In this document: one piece after another, positions 11,533 to 24,736 of the stretch | How the letters are laid out: every line of letters starts with the position of its first letter | Numbering within the stretch: the first letter of the stretch is position 1 | NCBI GenBank assembly: GCA_963556195.1 | Contig: CAUVYP010000244.1 | Span: 744,001 to 808,000 of the forward strand | Direction: 5' to 3' | Length of the DNA stretch: 64,000 nt | Source of the DNA: Sepiola atlantica | Taxonomy: Eukaryota; Mollusca; Cephalopoda; Sepiida; Sepiolidae | Made by a program: the position numbers and the translations under genes | Notes under the pieces: generated by a model | What the model saw: only the letters and a program-made list of their open reading frames with translations | The model's database searches: none | Told to the model about the DNA's origin: nothing

Positions 11533-13764
11533 TGAATACGCAAAACATCAACAAAATTTAGTGCGATTTTAAGTTGATATCGCTTTTGTTTATAACTTCC
11601 ACATTTATAAGAATTGTGCTCCGAAACTTTGCAGACATTAGCGGACACACATTTTCTACTGAAGTACCAAGTTTCAGAAGTTCAGCTCTTGTACTCCCGG
11701 AGATATGTCGATACAAACTGAATACGCAAAACATAAACAAAATTTAGTGCGATTTAAAGTTGATAGGTCTTTTGTTAATAACTTCCACATTTATAAGAAT
11801 TGTGCTCCGAAACTTTGCAGACATTAGCGGACACCCATTTTCTACTGAAGTACCAAGTTTCAGAAGTTCAGCTCTTGTACTCCCGGAGATATGTCGATAC
11901 AAACTGAATACGCAAAACATCAACAAAATTTAGTGCGATTTTAAGTTGATATCGCTTGTGTTTATAACTTCCACATTTATAAGAATTGTGCTCTGAAACT
12001 TTGCAGACATTAGCGGACACACATTTTCTACTGAAGTACCAAGTTTCAGAAGTTCAGCTCTTGTACTCCCGGAGATATGTCGATACAAACTGAATACGCA
12101 AAACATCAACAAAATTTAGTGCGATTTTAAGTTGATATCGCTTGTGTTTATAACTTCCACATTTATAAGAATTGTGCTCTGAAACTTTGCAGACATTAGC
12201 GGACACACATTTTCTACTGAAGTACCAAGGTTCAGAAGTTCAGCTCTTGTACTCCCGGAGATATGTCGATACAAACTGAATACGCAAAAAATAAACAAAA
12301 TTTAGTGCGATTTAAAAGGTATATCGCTTGTGTTAATAACTTCCACATTTATAAACATTGTGCTCCGAAACTTTGCAGACATTAGCGGACACACATTTTC
12401 TACTGAAGTACCAAGTTTCAGAAGTTCAGCTCTTGTACTCCCGGAGATATGTCGATACAAACTGAATACGCAAAACATCAACAAAATTTAGTGCGATTTT
12501 AAGTTGATATCGCTTTTGTTTATAACTTCCACATTTATAAGAATTGTGCTCTGAAACTTTGCAGACATTAGCGGACACACATTTTCTACTGATTTACCAA
12601 GTTTCAGAAGTTCAGCTCTTGTACTCCCGGAGATATGTCGATACAAACTGAATACGCAAAACATCAACAAAATTTAGTGCGATTTAAAAGGTATATCGCT
12701 TGTGTTAATAACTTCCACATTTATAAGAATTGTGCTCCGAAACTTTGCAGACATTAGCGGACACACATTTTCTACTGAAGTACCAAGTTTCAGAAGTTCA
12801 GCTCTTGTACTCCCGGAGATATGTCGATACAAACTGAATACGCAAAACATCAACAAAATTTAGTGCGATTTTAAGTTGATATCGCTTTTGTTTATAACTT
12901 CCACATTTATAAGAATTGTGCTCCGAAACTTTGCAGACATTAGCGGACACACATTTTCTACTGAAGTACCAAGTTTCAGAAGTTCAGCTCTTGTACTCCC
13001 GGAGATATGTCGATACAAACTGAATACGCAAAACATAAACAAAATTTAGTGCGATTTAAAGTTGATAGGTCTTTTGTTAATAACTTCCACATTTATAAGA
13101 ATTGTGCTCCGAAACTTTGCAGACATTAGCGGACACCCATTTTCTACTGAAGTACCAAGTTTCAGAAGTTCAGCTCTTGTACTCCCGGAGATATGTCGAT
13201 ACAAACTGAATACGCAAAACATCAACAAAATTTAGTGCGATTTTAAGTTGATATCGCTTGTGTTTATAACTTCCACATTTATAAGAATTGTGCTCTGAAA
13301 CTTTGCAGACATTAGCGGACACACATTTTCTACTGAAGTACCAAGTTTCAGAAGTTCAGCTCTTGTACTCCCGGAGATATGTCGATACAAACTGAATACG
13401 CAAAACATCAACAAAATTTAGTGCGATTTTAAGTTGATATCGCTTTTGTTTATAACTTCCACATTTATAAGAATTGTGCTCTGAAACTTTGCAGACATTA
13501 GCGGACACACATTTTCTACTGAAGTACCAAGTTTCAGAAGTTCAGCTCTTGTACTCCCGGAGATATGTCGATACAAACTGAATACGCAAAACATCAACAA
13601 AATTTAGTGCGATTTAAAAGGTATATCGCTTGTGTTAATAACTTACACATTTATAAGAATTGTGCTCCGAAACTTTGCAGACATTAGCGGACACACATTT
13701 TCTACTGAAGTACCAAGTTTCAGAAGTTCAGCTCTTGTACTCCCGGAGATATGTCGATACAAAC
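11533..13764. repeat. 12-mer higher-order repeat (2232 bp)
   Basis: Order 2-4-5-5g-8-1-7-2-4-5-1-9. It consists of a 7-monomer and a 5-monomer cassette that both begin 2-4-5. The 7-monomer cassette is repeated at 13765, exactly 2232 bp on, with type 9 in place of type 7. The type 1 at 12463 has gatttacc, a single private base. Confidence 0.88.
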
Positions 13765-15066
13765 TGAATACGCAAAACATCAACAAAATTTAGTGCGATT
13801 TTAAGTTGATATCGCTTTTGTTTATAACTTCCACATTTATAAGAATTGTGCTCCGAAACTTTGCAGACATTAGCGGACACACATTTTCTACTGAAGTACC
13901 AAGTTTCAGAAGTTCAGCTCTTGTACTCCCGGAGATATGTCGATACAAACTGAATACGCAAAACATAAACAAAATTTAGTGCGATTTAAAGTTGATAGGT
14001 CTTTTGTTAATAACTTCCACATTTATAAGAATTGTGCTCCGAAACTTTGCAGACATTAGCGGACACACATTTTCTACTGAAGTACCAAGTTTCAGAAGTT
14101 CAGCTCTTGTACTCCCGGAGATATGTCGATACAAACTGAATACGCAAAACATCAACAAAATTTAGTGCGATTTTAAGTTGATATCGCTTGTGTTTATAAC
14201 TTCCACATTTATAAGAATTGTGCTCTGAAACTTTGCAGACATTAGCGGACACACATTTTCTACTGAAGTACCAAGTTTCAGAAGTTCAGCTCTTGTACTC
14301 CCGGAGATATGTCGATACAAACTGAATACGCAAAACATCAACAAAATTTAGTGCGATTTTAAGTTGATATCGCTTGTGTTTATAACTTCCACATTTATAA
14401 GAATTGTGCTCTGAAACTTTGCAGACATTAGCGGACACACATTTTCTACTGAAGTACCAAGGTTCAGAAGTTCAGCTCTTGTACTCCCGGAGATATGTCG
14501 ATACAAACTGAATACGCAAAAAATAAACAAAATTTAGTGCGATTTAAAAGGTATATCGCTTGTGTTAATAACTTCCACATTTATAAACATTGTGCTCCGA
14601 AACTTTGCAGACATTAGCGGACACACATTTTCTACTGAAGTACCAAGTTTCAGAAGTTCAGCTCTTGTACTCCCGGAGATATGTCGATACAAACTGAATA
14701 CGCAAAACATCAACAAAATTTAGTGCGATTTTAAGTTGATATCGCTTTTGTTTATAACTTCCACATTTATAAGAATTGTGCTCTGAAACTTTGCAGACAT
14801 TAGCGGACACATATTTTCTACTGAAGTACCAAGTTTCAGAAGTTCAGCTCTTGTACTCCCGGAGATATGTCGATACAAACTGAATACGCAAAACATCAAC
14901 AAAATTTAGTGCGATTTAAAAGGTATATCGCTTGTGTTAATAACTTACACATTTATAAGAATTGTGCTCCGAAACTTTGCAGACATTAGCGGACACACAT
15001 TTTCTACTGAAGTACCAAGTTTCAGAAGTTCAGCTCTTGTACTCCCAGAGATATGTCGATACAAAC
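13765..15066. repeat. 7-mer 2-4-5-5g-8-1-9
   Basis: Second copy of the cassette at 11533-12834. The type 4 monomer at 13951 has acacat rather than acccat. The type 1 at 14695 has acatatttt, which is shared with the monomer at 19158. Confidence 0.87.
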
Positions 15067-15252
15067 TGAATACGCAAAACATCAACAAAATTTAGTGCGA
15101 TTTTAAGTTGATATCGCTTTTGTTTATAACTTCCACATTTATAAGAATTGTGCTCCGAAACTTTGCAGACATTAGCGGACACACATTTTCTACTGAAGTA
15201 CCAAGTTTCAGAAGTTCAGCTCTTGTACTCCCGGAGATATGTCGATACAAAC

Positions 15253-15438
15253 TGAATACGCAAAACATCAACAAAATTTAGTGCGATTTTAAGTTGATAT
15301 CGCTTTTGTTTATAACTTCCACATTTATAAGAATTGTGCTCTGAAACTTTGCAGACAATAGCGGACACACATTTTCTACTGATGTACGAAGTTTCAGAAG
15401 TTCAGCTCTTGTACTCCCGGAGATATGTCGATACAAAC
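15253..15438. repeat. Mosaic monomer, type 1 left / type 3 right
   Basis: Left part reads ataag and ctctg (type 1); right part reads caatag and gatgtacg (type 3). The switch lies between monomer positions 91 and 106. It sits where the equivalent blocks have 1-3 (19716-20087) or 1-1-3 (24923-25480), so it looks like the product of an in-register unequal exchange between a type 1 and a type 3 monomer that removed one or two units. Confidence 0.92.
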
Positions 15439-16182
15439 TGAATACGCAAAACATAAACAAAATTTAGTGCGATTTAAAGTTGATAGGTCTTTTGTTAATA
15501 ACTTCCACATTTATAAGAATTGTGCTCCGAAACTTTGCAGACATTAGCGGACACCCATTTGCTACTGAAGTACCAAGTTTCATAAGTTCAGCTCTTGTAC
15601 TCCCGGAGATATGTCGATACAAACTGAATACGCAAAACATCAACAAAATTTAGTGCGATTTTAAGTTGATATCGCTTTTGTTTATAACTTCCACATTTAT
15701 AAGAATTGTGCTCTAAAACTTTGCAGACATTAGCGGACACACATTTTCTACTGAAGTACCAAGTTTCAGAAGTTCAGCTCTTGTACTCCCGGAGATATGT
15801 CGATACAAACTGAATACGCAAAACATCAACAAAATTTAGTGCGATTTTAAGTTGATATCGCTTGTGTTTATAACTTCCACATTTATAAGAATTGTGCTCC
15901 GAAACTTTGCAGACATTAGCGGACACACATTTTCTACTTAAGTACCAAGTTTCAGAAGTTCAGCTCTTGTACTCCCGGAGATATGTCGATACAAACTGAA
16001 TACGCAAAACATCAACAAAATTTAGTGCGATTTTAAGTTGATATCGCTTGTGTTTATAACTTCCACATTTATAAGAATTGTGCTCCGAAACTTTGCAGAC
16101 ATTAGCGGACACCCATTTTCTACTGAAGTACCAAGTTTCAGAAGTTCAGCTCTTGTACTCCCGGAGATATGTCGATACAAAC

Positions 16183-16367
16183 TGAATACGCAAAACATCA
16201 ACAAAATTTAGTGCGATTTTAAGTTGATATCGCTTGTGTTTATAACTTCCACATTTATAAGAATTGTGCTCTGAAACTTTGCAGACATTAGCGGACACAC
16301 ATTTTCTACTGAAGTACCAAGTTTCAGAAGTTCAGCTCTGTACTCCCGGAGATATGTCGATACAAAC
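16183..16367. repeat. 185-bp monomer 5d (deletion class 1)
   Basis: One T lost in the ctctt run at monomer positions 155-158, giving gctctgtac. It is the leftmost of seven copies, all on a type 5 background and each followed by type 6. Confidence 0.95.
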
Positions 16368-17483
16368 TGAATACGCAAAACATCAACAAAATTTAGTGCG
16401 ATTTTAAGTTGATATCGCTTGTGTTTATAACTTCCACATTTATAAAAATTGTGCTCTGAAACTTTGCAGACATTAGCGGACACACATTTTCTACTGAAGT
16501 ACCAAGTTTCAGAAGTTCAGCTCTTGTACTCCCGGAGATATGTCGATACAAACTGAATACGCAAAACATCAACAAAATTTAGTGCGATTTAAAAGGTATA
16601 TCGCTTGTGTTTATAACTTCCACATTTATAAGAATTGTGCTCCGAAACTTTGCAGACATTAGCGGACACACATTTTCTACTGAAGTACCAAGTTTCAGAA
16701 GTTCAGCTCTTGTACTCCCGGAGATATGTCGATACAAACTGAATACGCAAAACATCAACAAAATTTAGTGCGATTTTAAGTTGATATCGCTTTTGTTTAT
16801 AACTTCCACATTTATAAGAATTGTGCTCCGAAACTTTGCAGACATTAGCGGACACACATTTTCTACTGAAGTACCAAGTTTCAGAAGTTCAGCTCTTGTA
16901 CTCCCGGAGATATGTCGATACAAACTGAATACGCAAAACATCAACAAAATTTAGTGCGATTTTAAGTTGATATCGCTTTTGTTTATAACTTCCACATTTA
17001 TAAGAATTGTGCTCTGAAACTTTGCAGACATTAGCGGACACACATTTTCTACTGAAGTACCAAGTTTCAGAAGTTCAGCTCTTGTACTCCCGGAGATATG
17101 TCGATACAAACTGAATACGCAAAACATCAACAAAATTTAGTGCGATTTTAAGTTGATATCGCTTTTGTTTATAACTTCCACATTTATGAGAATTGTGCTC
17201 CGAAACTTTGCAGACAATAGCGGACACACATTTTCTACTGATGTACGAAGTTTCAGAAGTTCAGCTCTTGTACTCCCGGAGATATGTCGATACAAACTGA
17301 ATACGCAAAACATAAACAAAATTTAGTGCGATTTAAAGTTGATAGGTCTTTTGTTAATAACTTCCACATTTATAAGAATTGTGCTCCGAAACTTTGCAGA
17401 CATTAGCGGACACCCATTTGCTACTGAAGTACCAAGTTTCAGAAGTTCAGCTCTTGTACTCCCGGAGATATGTCGATACAAAC

Positions 17484-17669
17484 TGAATACGCAAAACATC
17501 AACAAAATTTAGTGCGATTTTAAGTTGATATCGCTTGTGTTTATAACTTCCACATTTATAAGAATTGTGCTCTGAAACTTTGCAGACATTAGCGGACACA
17601 CATTTTCTACTGAAGTACCAAGGTTCAGAAGTTCAGCTCTTGTACTCCCGGAGATATGTCGATACAAAC
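17484..17669. repeat. Type 5g monomer, reference copy
   Basis: A type 5 monomer with T140G giving caaggttcag; later copies from 36638 onward read caaggttaag. Thirteen copies occur, all between about 10.8 and 43.9 kb, and all thirteen are followed directly by type 8, so 5g-8 behaves as one amplified dimer. Confidence 0.93.
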
Positions 17670-17855
17670 TGAATACGCAAAACATAAACAAAATTTAGTG
17701 CGATTTAAAAGGTATATCGCTTGTGTTAATAACTTCCACATTTATAAACATTGTGCTCCGAAACTTTGCAGACATTAGCGGACACACATTTTCTACTGAA
17801 GTACCAAGTTTCAGAAGTTCAGCTCTTGTACTCCCGGAGATATGTCGATACAAAC
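17670..17855. repeat. Type 8 monomer, reference copy
   Basis: A type 7 derivative with ataaacattg near 75-84 instead of ataagaattg. Fifteen copies occur, only between 10975 and 47795. Thirteen follow type 5g; the remaining two form the adjacent pair at 47424-47795. Confidence 0.93.
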
Positions 17856-18785
17856 TGAATACGCAAAACATCAACAAAATTTAGTGCGATTTTAAGTTGA
17901 TATCGCTTTTGTTTATAACTTCCACATTTATAAGAATTGTGCTCTGAAACTTTGCAGACATTAGCGGACACACATTTTCTACTGAAGTACCAAGTTTCAG
18001 AAGTTCAGCTCTTGTACTCCCGGAGATATGTCGATACAAACTGAATACGCAAAACATCAACAAAATTTAGTGCGATTTAAAAGGTATATCGCTTGTGTTA
18101 ATAACTTACACATTTATAAGAATTGTGCTCCGAAACTTTGCAGACATTAGCGGACACACATTTTCTACTGAAGTACCAAGTTTCAGAAGTTCAGCTCTTG
18201 TACTCCCGGAGATATGTCGATACAAACTGAATACGCAAAACATCAACAAAATTTAGTGCGATTTTAAGTTGATATCGCTTTTGTTTATAACTTCCACATT
18301 TATAAGAATTGTGCTCCGAAACTTTGCAGACATTAGCGGACACACATTTTCTACTGAAGTACCAAGTTTCAGAAGTTCAGCTCTTGTACTCCCGGAGATA
18401 TATCGATACAAACTGAATACGCAAAACATAAACAAAATTTAGTGCGATTTAAAGTTGATAGGTCTTTTGTTAATAACTTCCACATTTATAAGAATTGTGC
18501 TCCGAAACTTTGCAGACATTAGCGGACACCCATTTTCTACTGAAGTACCAAGTTTCAGAAGTTCAGCTCTTGTACTCCCGGAGATATGTCGATACAAACT
18601 GAATACGCAAAACATCAACAAAATTTAGTGCGATTTAAAGTTGATAGGTCTTTTGTTAATAACTTCCACATTTATAAGAATTGTGCTCCGAAACTTTGCA
18701 GACATTAGCGGACACCCATTTGCTACTGAAGTACCAAGTTTCAGAAGTTCAGCTCTTGTACTCCCGGAGATATGTCGATACAAAC

Positions 18786-18971
18786 TGAATACGCAAAACA
18801 TCAACAAAATTTTGTGCGATTTTAAGTTGATATCGCTTGTGTTTATAACTTCCACATTTATAAGAATTGTGCTCTGAAACTTTGCAGACATTAGCGGACA
18901 CACATTTTCTACTGAAGTACCAAGGTTCAGAAGTTCAGCTCTTGTACTCCCGGAGATATGTCGATACAAAC
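18786..18971. repeat. Type 5g monomer with A28T, frame-opening variant
   Basis: Base 18813 is T where nearly every other monomer has A (ttttgtg for tttagtg). On the minus strand this removes the TAA that otherwise ends each 60-codon frame and fuses two monomers into a 122-codon frame (18625-18993). The same change is at 23648. It marks common descent of the two large blocks; nothing suggests it is a gene. Confidence 0.9.
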
Positions 18972-20459
18972 TGAATACGCAAAACATAAACAAAATTTAG
19001 TGCGATTTAAAAGGTATATCGCTTGTGTTAATAACTTCCACATTTATAAACATTGTGCTCCGAAACTTTGCAGACATTAGCGGACACACATTTTCTACTG
19101 AAGTACCAAGTTTCAGAAGTTCAGCTCTTGTACTCCCGGAGATATGTCGATACAAACTGAATACGCAAAACATCAACAAAATTTAGTGCGATTTTAAGTT
19201 GATATCGCTTTTGTTTATAACTTCCACATTTATAAGAATTGTGCTCTGAAACTTTGCAGACATTAGCGGACACATATTTTCTACTGAAGTACCAAGTTTC
19301 AGAAGTTCAGCTCTTGTACTCCCGGAGATATGTCGATACAAACTGAATACGCAAAACATCAACAAAATTTAGTGCGATTTAAAAGGTATATCGCTTGTGT
19401 TAATAACTTACACATTTATAAGAATTGTGCTCCGAAACTTTGCAGACATTAGCGGACACACATTTTCTACTGAAGTACCAAGTTTCAGAAGTTCAGCTCT
19501 TGTACTCCCGGAGATATGTCGATACAAACTGAATACGCAAAACATCAACAAAATTTAGTGCGATTTTAAGTTGATATCGCTTTTGTTTATAACTTCCACA
19601 TTTATAAGAATTGTGCTCCGAAACTTTGCAGACATTAGCGGACACACATTTTCTACTGAAGTACCAAGTTTCAGAAGTTCAGCTCTTGTACTCCCGGAGA
19701 TATGTCGATACAAACTGAATACGCAAAACATCAACAAAATTTAGTGCGATTTTAAGTTGATATCGCTTTTGTTTATAACTTCCACATTTATAAGAATTGT
19801 GCTCTGAAACTTTGCAGACATTAGCGGACACACATTTTCTACTGAAGTACCAAGTTTCAGAAGTTCAGCTCTTGTACTCCCGGAGATATGTCGATACAAA
19901 CTGAATACGCAAAACATCAACAAAATTTAGTGCGATTTTAAGTTGATATCGCTTTTGTTTATAACTTCCACATTTATGAGAATTGTGCTCCGAAACTTTG
20001 CAGACAATAGCGGACACACATTTTCTACTGATGTACGAAGTTTCAGAAGTTCAGCTCTTGTACTCCCGGAGATATGTCGATACAAACTGAATACGCAAAA
20101 CATAAACAAAATTTAGTGCGATTTAAAGTTGATAGGTCTTTTGTTAATAACTTCCACATTTATAAGAATTGTGCTCCGAAACTTTGCAGACATTAGCGGA
20201 CACCCATTTGCTACTGAAGTACCAAGTTTCATAAGTTCAGCTCTTGTACTCCCGGAGATATGTCGATACAAACTGAATACGCAAAACATCAACAAAATTT
20301 AGTGCGATTTTAAGTTGATATCGCTTTTGTTTATAACTTCCACATTTATAAGAATTGTGCTCTAAAACTTTGCAGACATTAGCGGACACACATTTTCTAC
20401 TGAAGTACCAAGTTTCAGAAGTTCAGCTCTTGTACTCCCGGAGATATGTCGATACAAAC

Positions 20460-20645
20460 TGAATACGCAAAACATCAACAAAATTTAGTGCGATTTTAAG
20501 TTGATATCGCTTGTGTTTATAACTTCCACATTTATAAGAATTGTGCTCCGAAACTTTGCAGACATTAGCGGACACACATTTTCTACTTAAGTACCAAGTT
20601 TCAGAAGTTCAGCTCTTGTACTCCCGGAGATATGTCGATACAAAC
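20460..20645. repeat. Type 12 monomer, reference copy
   Basis: Cttgtg with acttaag instead of actgaag near 126-132. Three copies, at 15811, 20460 and 25853, each follow type 10 and precede 5h-5d. The third copy has ctctg and cataag rather than ctccg and cattag, so it is partly converted. Confidence 0.9.
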
Positions 20646-20831
20646 TGAATACGCAAAACATCAACAAAATTTAGTGCGATTTTAAGTTGATATCGCTTGT
20701 GTTTATAACTTCCACATTTATAAGAATTGTGCTCCGAAACTTTGCAGACATTAGCGGACACCCATTTTCTACTGAAGTACCAAGTTTCAGAAGTTCAGCT
20801 CTTGTACTCCCGGAGATATGTCGATACAAAC

Positions 20832-21016
20832 TGAATACGCAAAACATCAACAAAATTTAGTGCGATTTTAAGTTGATATCGCTTGTGTTTATAACTTCCA
20901 CATTTATAAGAATTGTGCTCTGAAACTTTGCAGACATTAGCGGACACACATTTTCTACTGAAGTACCAAGTTTCAGAAGTTCAGCTCTGTACTCCCGGAG
21001 ATATGTCGATACAAAC
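20832..21016. repeat. 185-bp monomer 5d (deletion class 1)
   Basis: Gctctgtac in a type 5 monomer; 4649 bp after the previous copy, the period of the large block. Confidence 0.95.
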
Positions 21017-24000
21017 TGAATACGCAAAACATCAACAAAATTTAGTGCGATTTTAAGTTGATATCGCTTGTGTTTATAACTTCCACATTTATAAAAATTG
21101 TGCTCTGAAACTTTGCAGACATTAGCGGACACACATTTTCTACTGAAGTACCAAGTTTCAGAAGTTCAGCTCTTGTACTCCCGGAGATATGTCGATACAA
21201 ACTGAATACGCAAAACATCAACAAAATTTAGTGCGATTTAAAAGGTATATCGCTTGTGTTTATAACTTCCACATTTATAAGAATTGTGCTCCGAAACTTT
21301 GCAGACATTAGCGGACACACATTTTCTACTGAAGTACCAAGTTTCAGAAGTTCAGCTCTTGTACTCCCGGAGATATGTCGATACAAACTGAATACGCAAA
21401 ACATCAACAAAATTTAGTGCGATTTTAAGTTGATATCGCTTTTGTTTATAACTTCCACATTTATAAGAATTGTGCTCCGAAACTTTGCAGACATTAGCGG
21501 ACACACATTTTCTACTGAAGTACCAAGTTTCAGAAGTTCAGCTCTTGTACTCCCGGAGATATGTCGATACAAACTGAATACGCAAAACATCAACAAAATT
21601 TAGTGCGATTTTAAGTTGATATCGCTTTTGTTTATAACTTCCACATTTATAAGAATTGTGCTCTGAAACTTTGCAGACATTAGCGGACACACATTTTCTA
21701 CTGAAGTACCAAGTTTCAGAAGTTCAGCTCTTGTACTCCCGGAGATATGTCGATACAAACTGAATACGCAAAACATCAACAAAATTTAGTGCGATTTTAA
21801 GTTGATATCGCTTTTGTTTATAACTTCCACATTTATGAGAATTGTGCTCCGAAACTTTGCAGACAATAGCGGACACACATTTTCTACTGATGTACGAAGT
21901 TTCAGAAGTTCAGCTCTTGTACTCCCGGAGATATGTCGATACAAACTGAATACGCAAAACATAAACAAAATTTAGTGCGATTTAAAGTTGATAGGTCTTT
22001 TGTTAATAACTTCCACATTTATAAGAATTGTGCTCCGAAACTTTGCAGACATTAGCGGACACCCATTTGCTACTGAAGTACCAAGTTTCAGAAGTTCAGC
22101 TCTTGTACTCCCGGAGATATGTCGATACAAACTGAATACGCAAAACATCAACAAAATTTAGTGCGATTTTAAGTTGATATCGCTTGTGTTTATAACTTCC
22201 ACATTTATAAGAATTGTGCTCTGAAACTTTGCAGACATTAGCGGACACACATTTTCTACTGAAGTACCAAGGTTCAGAAGTTCAGCTCTTGTACTCCCGG
22301 AGATATGTCGATACAAACTGAATACGCAAAACATAAACAAAATTTAGTGCGATTTAAAAGGTATATCGCTTGTGTTAATAACTTCCACATTTATAAACAT
22401 TGTGCTCCGAAACTTTGCAGACATTAGCGGACACACATTTTCTACTGAAGTACCAAGTTTCAGAAGTTCAGCTCTTGTACTCCCGGAGATATGTCGATAC
22501 AAACTGAATACGCAAAACATCAACAAAATTTAGTGCGATTTTAAGTTGATATCGCTTTTGTTTATAACTTCCACATTTATAAGAATTGTGCTCTGAAACT
22601 TTGCAGACATTAGCGGACACACATTTTCTACTGAAGTACCAAGTTTCAGAAGTTCAGCTCTTGTACTCCCGGAGATATGTCGATACAAACTGAATACGCA
22701 AAACATCAACAAAATTTAGTGCGATTTAAAAGGTATATCGCTTGTGTTAATAACTTACACATTTATAAGAATTGTGCTCCGAAACTTTGCAGACATTAGC
22801 GGACACACATTTTCTACTGAAGTACCAAGTTTCAGAAGTTCAGCTCTTGTACTCCCGGAGATATGTCGATACAAACTGAATACGCAAAACATCAACAAAA
22901 TTTAGTGCGATTTTAAGTTGATATCGCTTTTGTTTATAACTTCCACATTTATAAGAATTGTGCTCCGAAACTTTGCAGACATTAGCGGACACACATTTTC
23001 TACTGAAGTACCAAGTTTCAGAAGTTCAGCTCTTGTACTCCCGGAGATATGTCGATACAAACTGAATACGCAAAACATAAACAAAATTTAGTGCGATTTA
23101 AAGTTGATAGGTCTTTTGTTAATAACTTCCACATTTATAAGAATTGTGCTCCGAAACTTTGCAGACATTAGCGGACACCCATTTTCTACTGAAGTACCAA
23201 GTTTCAGAAGTTCAGCTCTTGTACTCCCGGAGATATGTCGATACAAACTGAATACGCAAAACATCAACAAAATTTAGTGCGATTTTAAGTTGATATCGCT
23301 TTTGTTTATAACTTCCACATTTATGAGAATTGTGCTCCGAAACTTTGCAGACAATAGCGGACACACATTTTCTACTGATGTACGAAGTTTCAGAAGTTCA
23401 GCTCTTGTACTCCCGGAGATATGTCGATACAAACTGAATACGCAAAATATAAACAAAATTTAGTGCGATTTAAAGTTGATAGGTCTTTTGTTAATAACTT
23501 CCACATTTATAAGAATTGTGCTCCGAAACTTTGCAGACATTAGCGGACACCCATTTGCTACTGAAGTACCAAGTTTCAGAAGTTCAGCTCTTGTACTCCC
23601 GGAGATATGTCGATACAAACTGAATACGCAAAACATCAACAAAATTTTGTGCGATTTTAAGTTGATATCGCTTGTGTTTATAACTTCCACATTTATAAGA
23701 ATTGTGCTCTGAAACTTTGCAGACATTAGCGGACACACATTTTCTACTGAAGTACCAAGGTTCAGAAGTTCAGCTCTTGTACTCCCGGAGATATGTCGAT
23801 ACAAACTGAATACGCAAAACATAAACAAAATTTAGTGCGATTTAAAAGGTATATCGCTTGTGTTAATAACTTCCACATTTATAAACATTGTGCTCCGAAA
23901 CTTTGCAGACATTAGCGGACACACATTTTCTACTGAAGTACCAAGTTTCAGAAGTTCAGCTCTTGTACTCCCGGAGATGTGTCGATACAAACTGAATACG

Positions 24001-24736
24001 CAAAACATCAACAAAATTTAGTGCGATTTTAAGTTGATATCGCTTTTGTTTATAACTTCCACATTTATAAGAATTGTGCTCTGAAACTTTGCAGACATTA
24101 GCGGACACACATTTTCTACTGAAGTACCAAGTTTCAGAAGTTCAGCTCTTGTACTCCCGGAGATATGTCGATACAAACTGAATACGCAAAACATCAACAA
24201 AATTTAGTGCGATTTTAAGTTGATATCGCTTGTGTTTATAACTTCCACATTTATAAGAATTGTGCTCTGAAACTTTGCAGACATTAGCGGACACACATTT
24301 TCTACTGAAGTACCAAGTTTCAGAAGTTCAGCTCTTGTACTCCCGGAGATATGTCGATACAAACTGAATACGCAAAACATCAACAAAATTTAGTGCGATT
24401 TTAAGTTGATATCGCTTTTGTTTATAACTTCCACATTTATAAGAATTGTGCTCTGAAACTTTGCAGACATTAGCGGACACACATTTTCTACTGAAGTACC
24501 AAGTTTCAGAAGTTCAGCTCTTGTACTCCCGGAGATATGTCGATACAAACTGAATACGCAAAACATCAACAAAATTTAGTGCGATTTAAAAGGTATATCG
24601 CTTGTGTTAATAACTTACACATTTATAAGAATTGTGCTCCGAAACTTTGCAGACATTAGCGGACACACATTTTCTACTGAAGTACCAAGTTTCAGAAGTT
24701 CAGCTCTTGTACTCCCGAAGATATGTCGATACAAAC

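Larger units (their letters stand above)
15067..19529. repeat. Large higher-order block, copy 1 (24 monomers, 4463 bp)
   Basis: Order 2-(1/3 mosaic)-4n-10-12-5h-5d-6-7-2-1-3-4n-5g-8-1-9, then 2-4-4n-5g-8-1-9. The second monomer is half type 1 and half type 3. The block contains the first 5d (185 bp) monomer, and a 4-4n doublet at 18414-18785. Most of it recurs in the next block with shared private changes: ctctaaaac, acttaag, 5d, and the stop-loss base at 18813. Confidence 0.88.
19530..24736. repeat. Large higher-order block, copy 2 (28 monomers, 5207 bp)
   Basis: Order 2-1-3-4n-10-12-5h-5d-6-7-2-1-3-4n-5g-8-1-9, then 2-4-3-4n-5g-8-1-5-1-9. It differs from copy 1 by a full type 1 before type 3, an extra type 3 at 23249 (its next monomer starts gcaaaatataaac) and an extra 5-1 pair at 24179-24550. 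Confidence 0.88.

Noticed and set aside
16208..16483. 91-codon and 88-codon minus-strand frames at 185-bp monomers
   Set aside because: These arise from the frame shift at each one-base deletion and switch between two repeat frames; all copies map to the 17 short monomers.
17484..17669. Pol III internal promoter (tRNA, SINE or 5S type)
   Set aside because: Type 5g contains ggttcagaag, which resembles a B box start, but the rest does not fit, no A box is at the proper distance, and other types lack it.
18641..18877. Plus-strand frames of 78 codons (18641, 23476) and 70 codons (62376)
   Set aside because: They are opened by the A28T base or by the one-base deletion near 62474 and consist of repeat sequence only.
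18625..18993. 122-codon minus-strand frame (also 23460-23828)
   Set aside because: It is two monomers joined by one stop-loss base; its content is the same repeat translation and it resembles no known protein.
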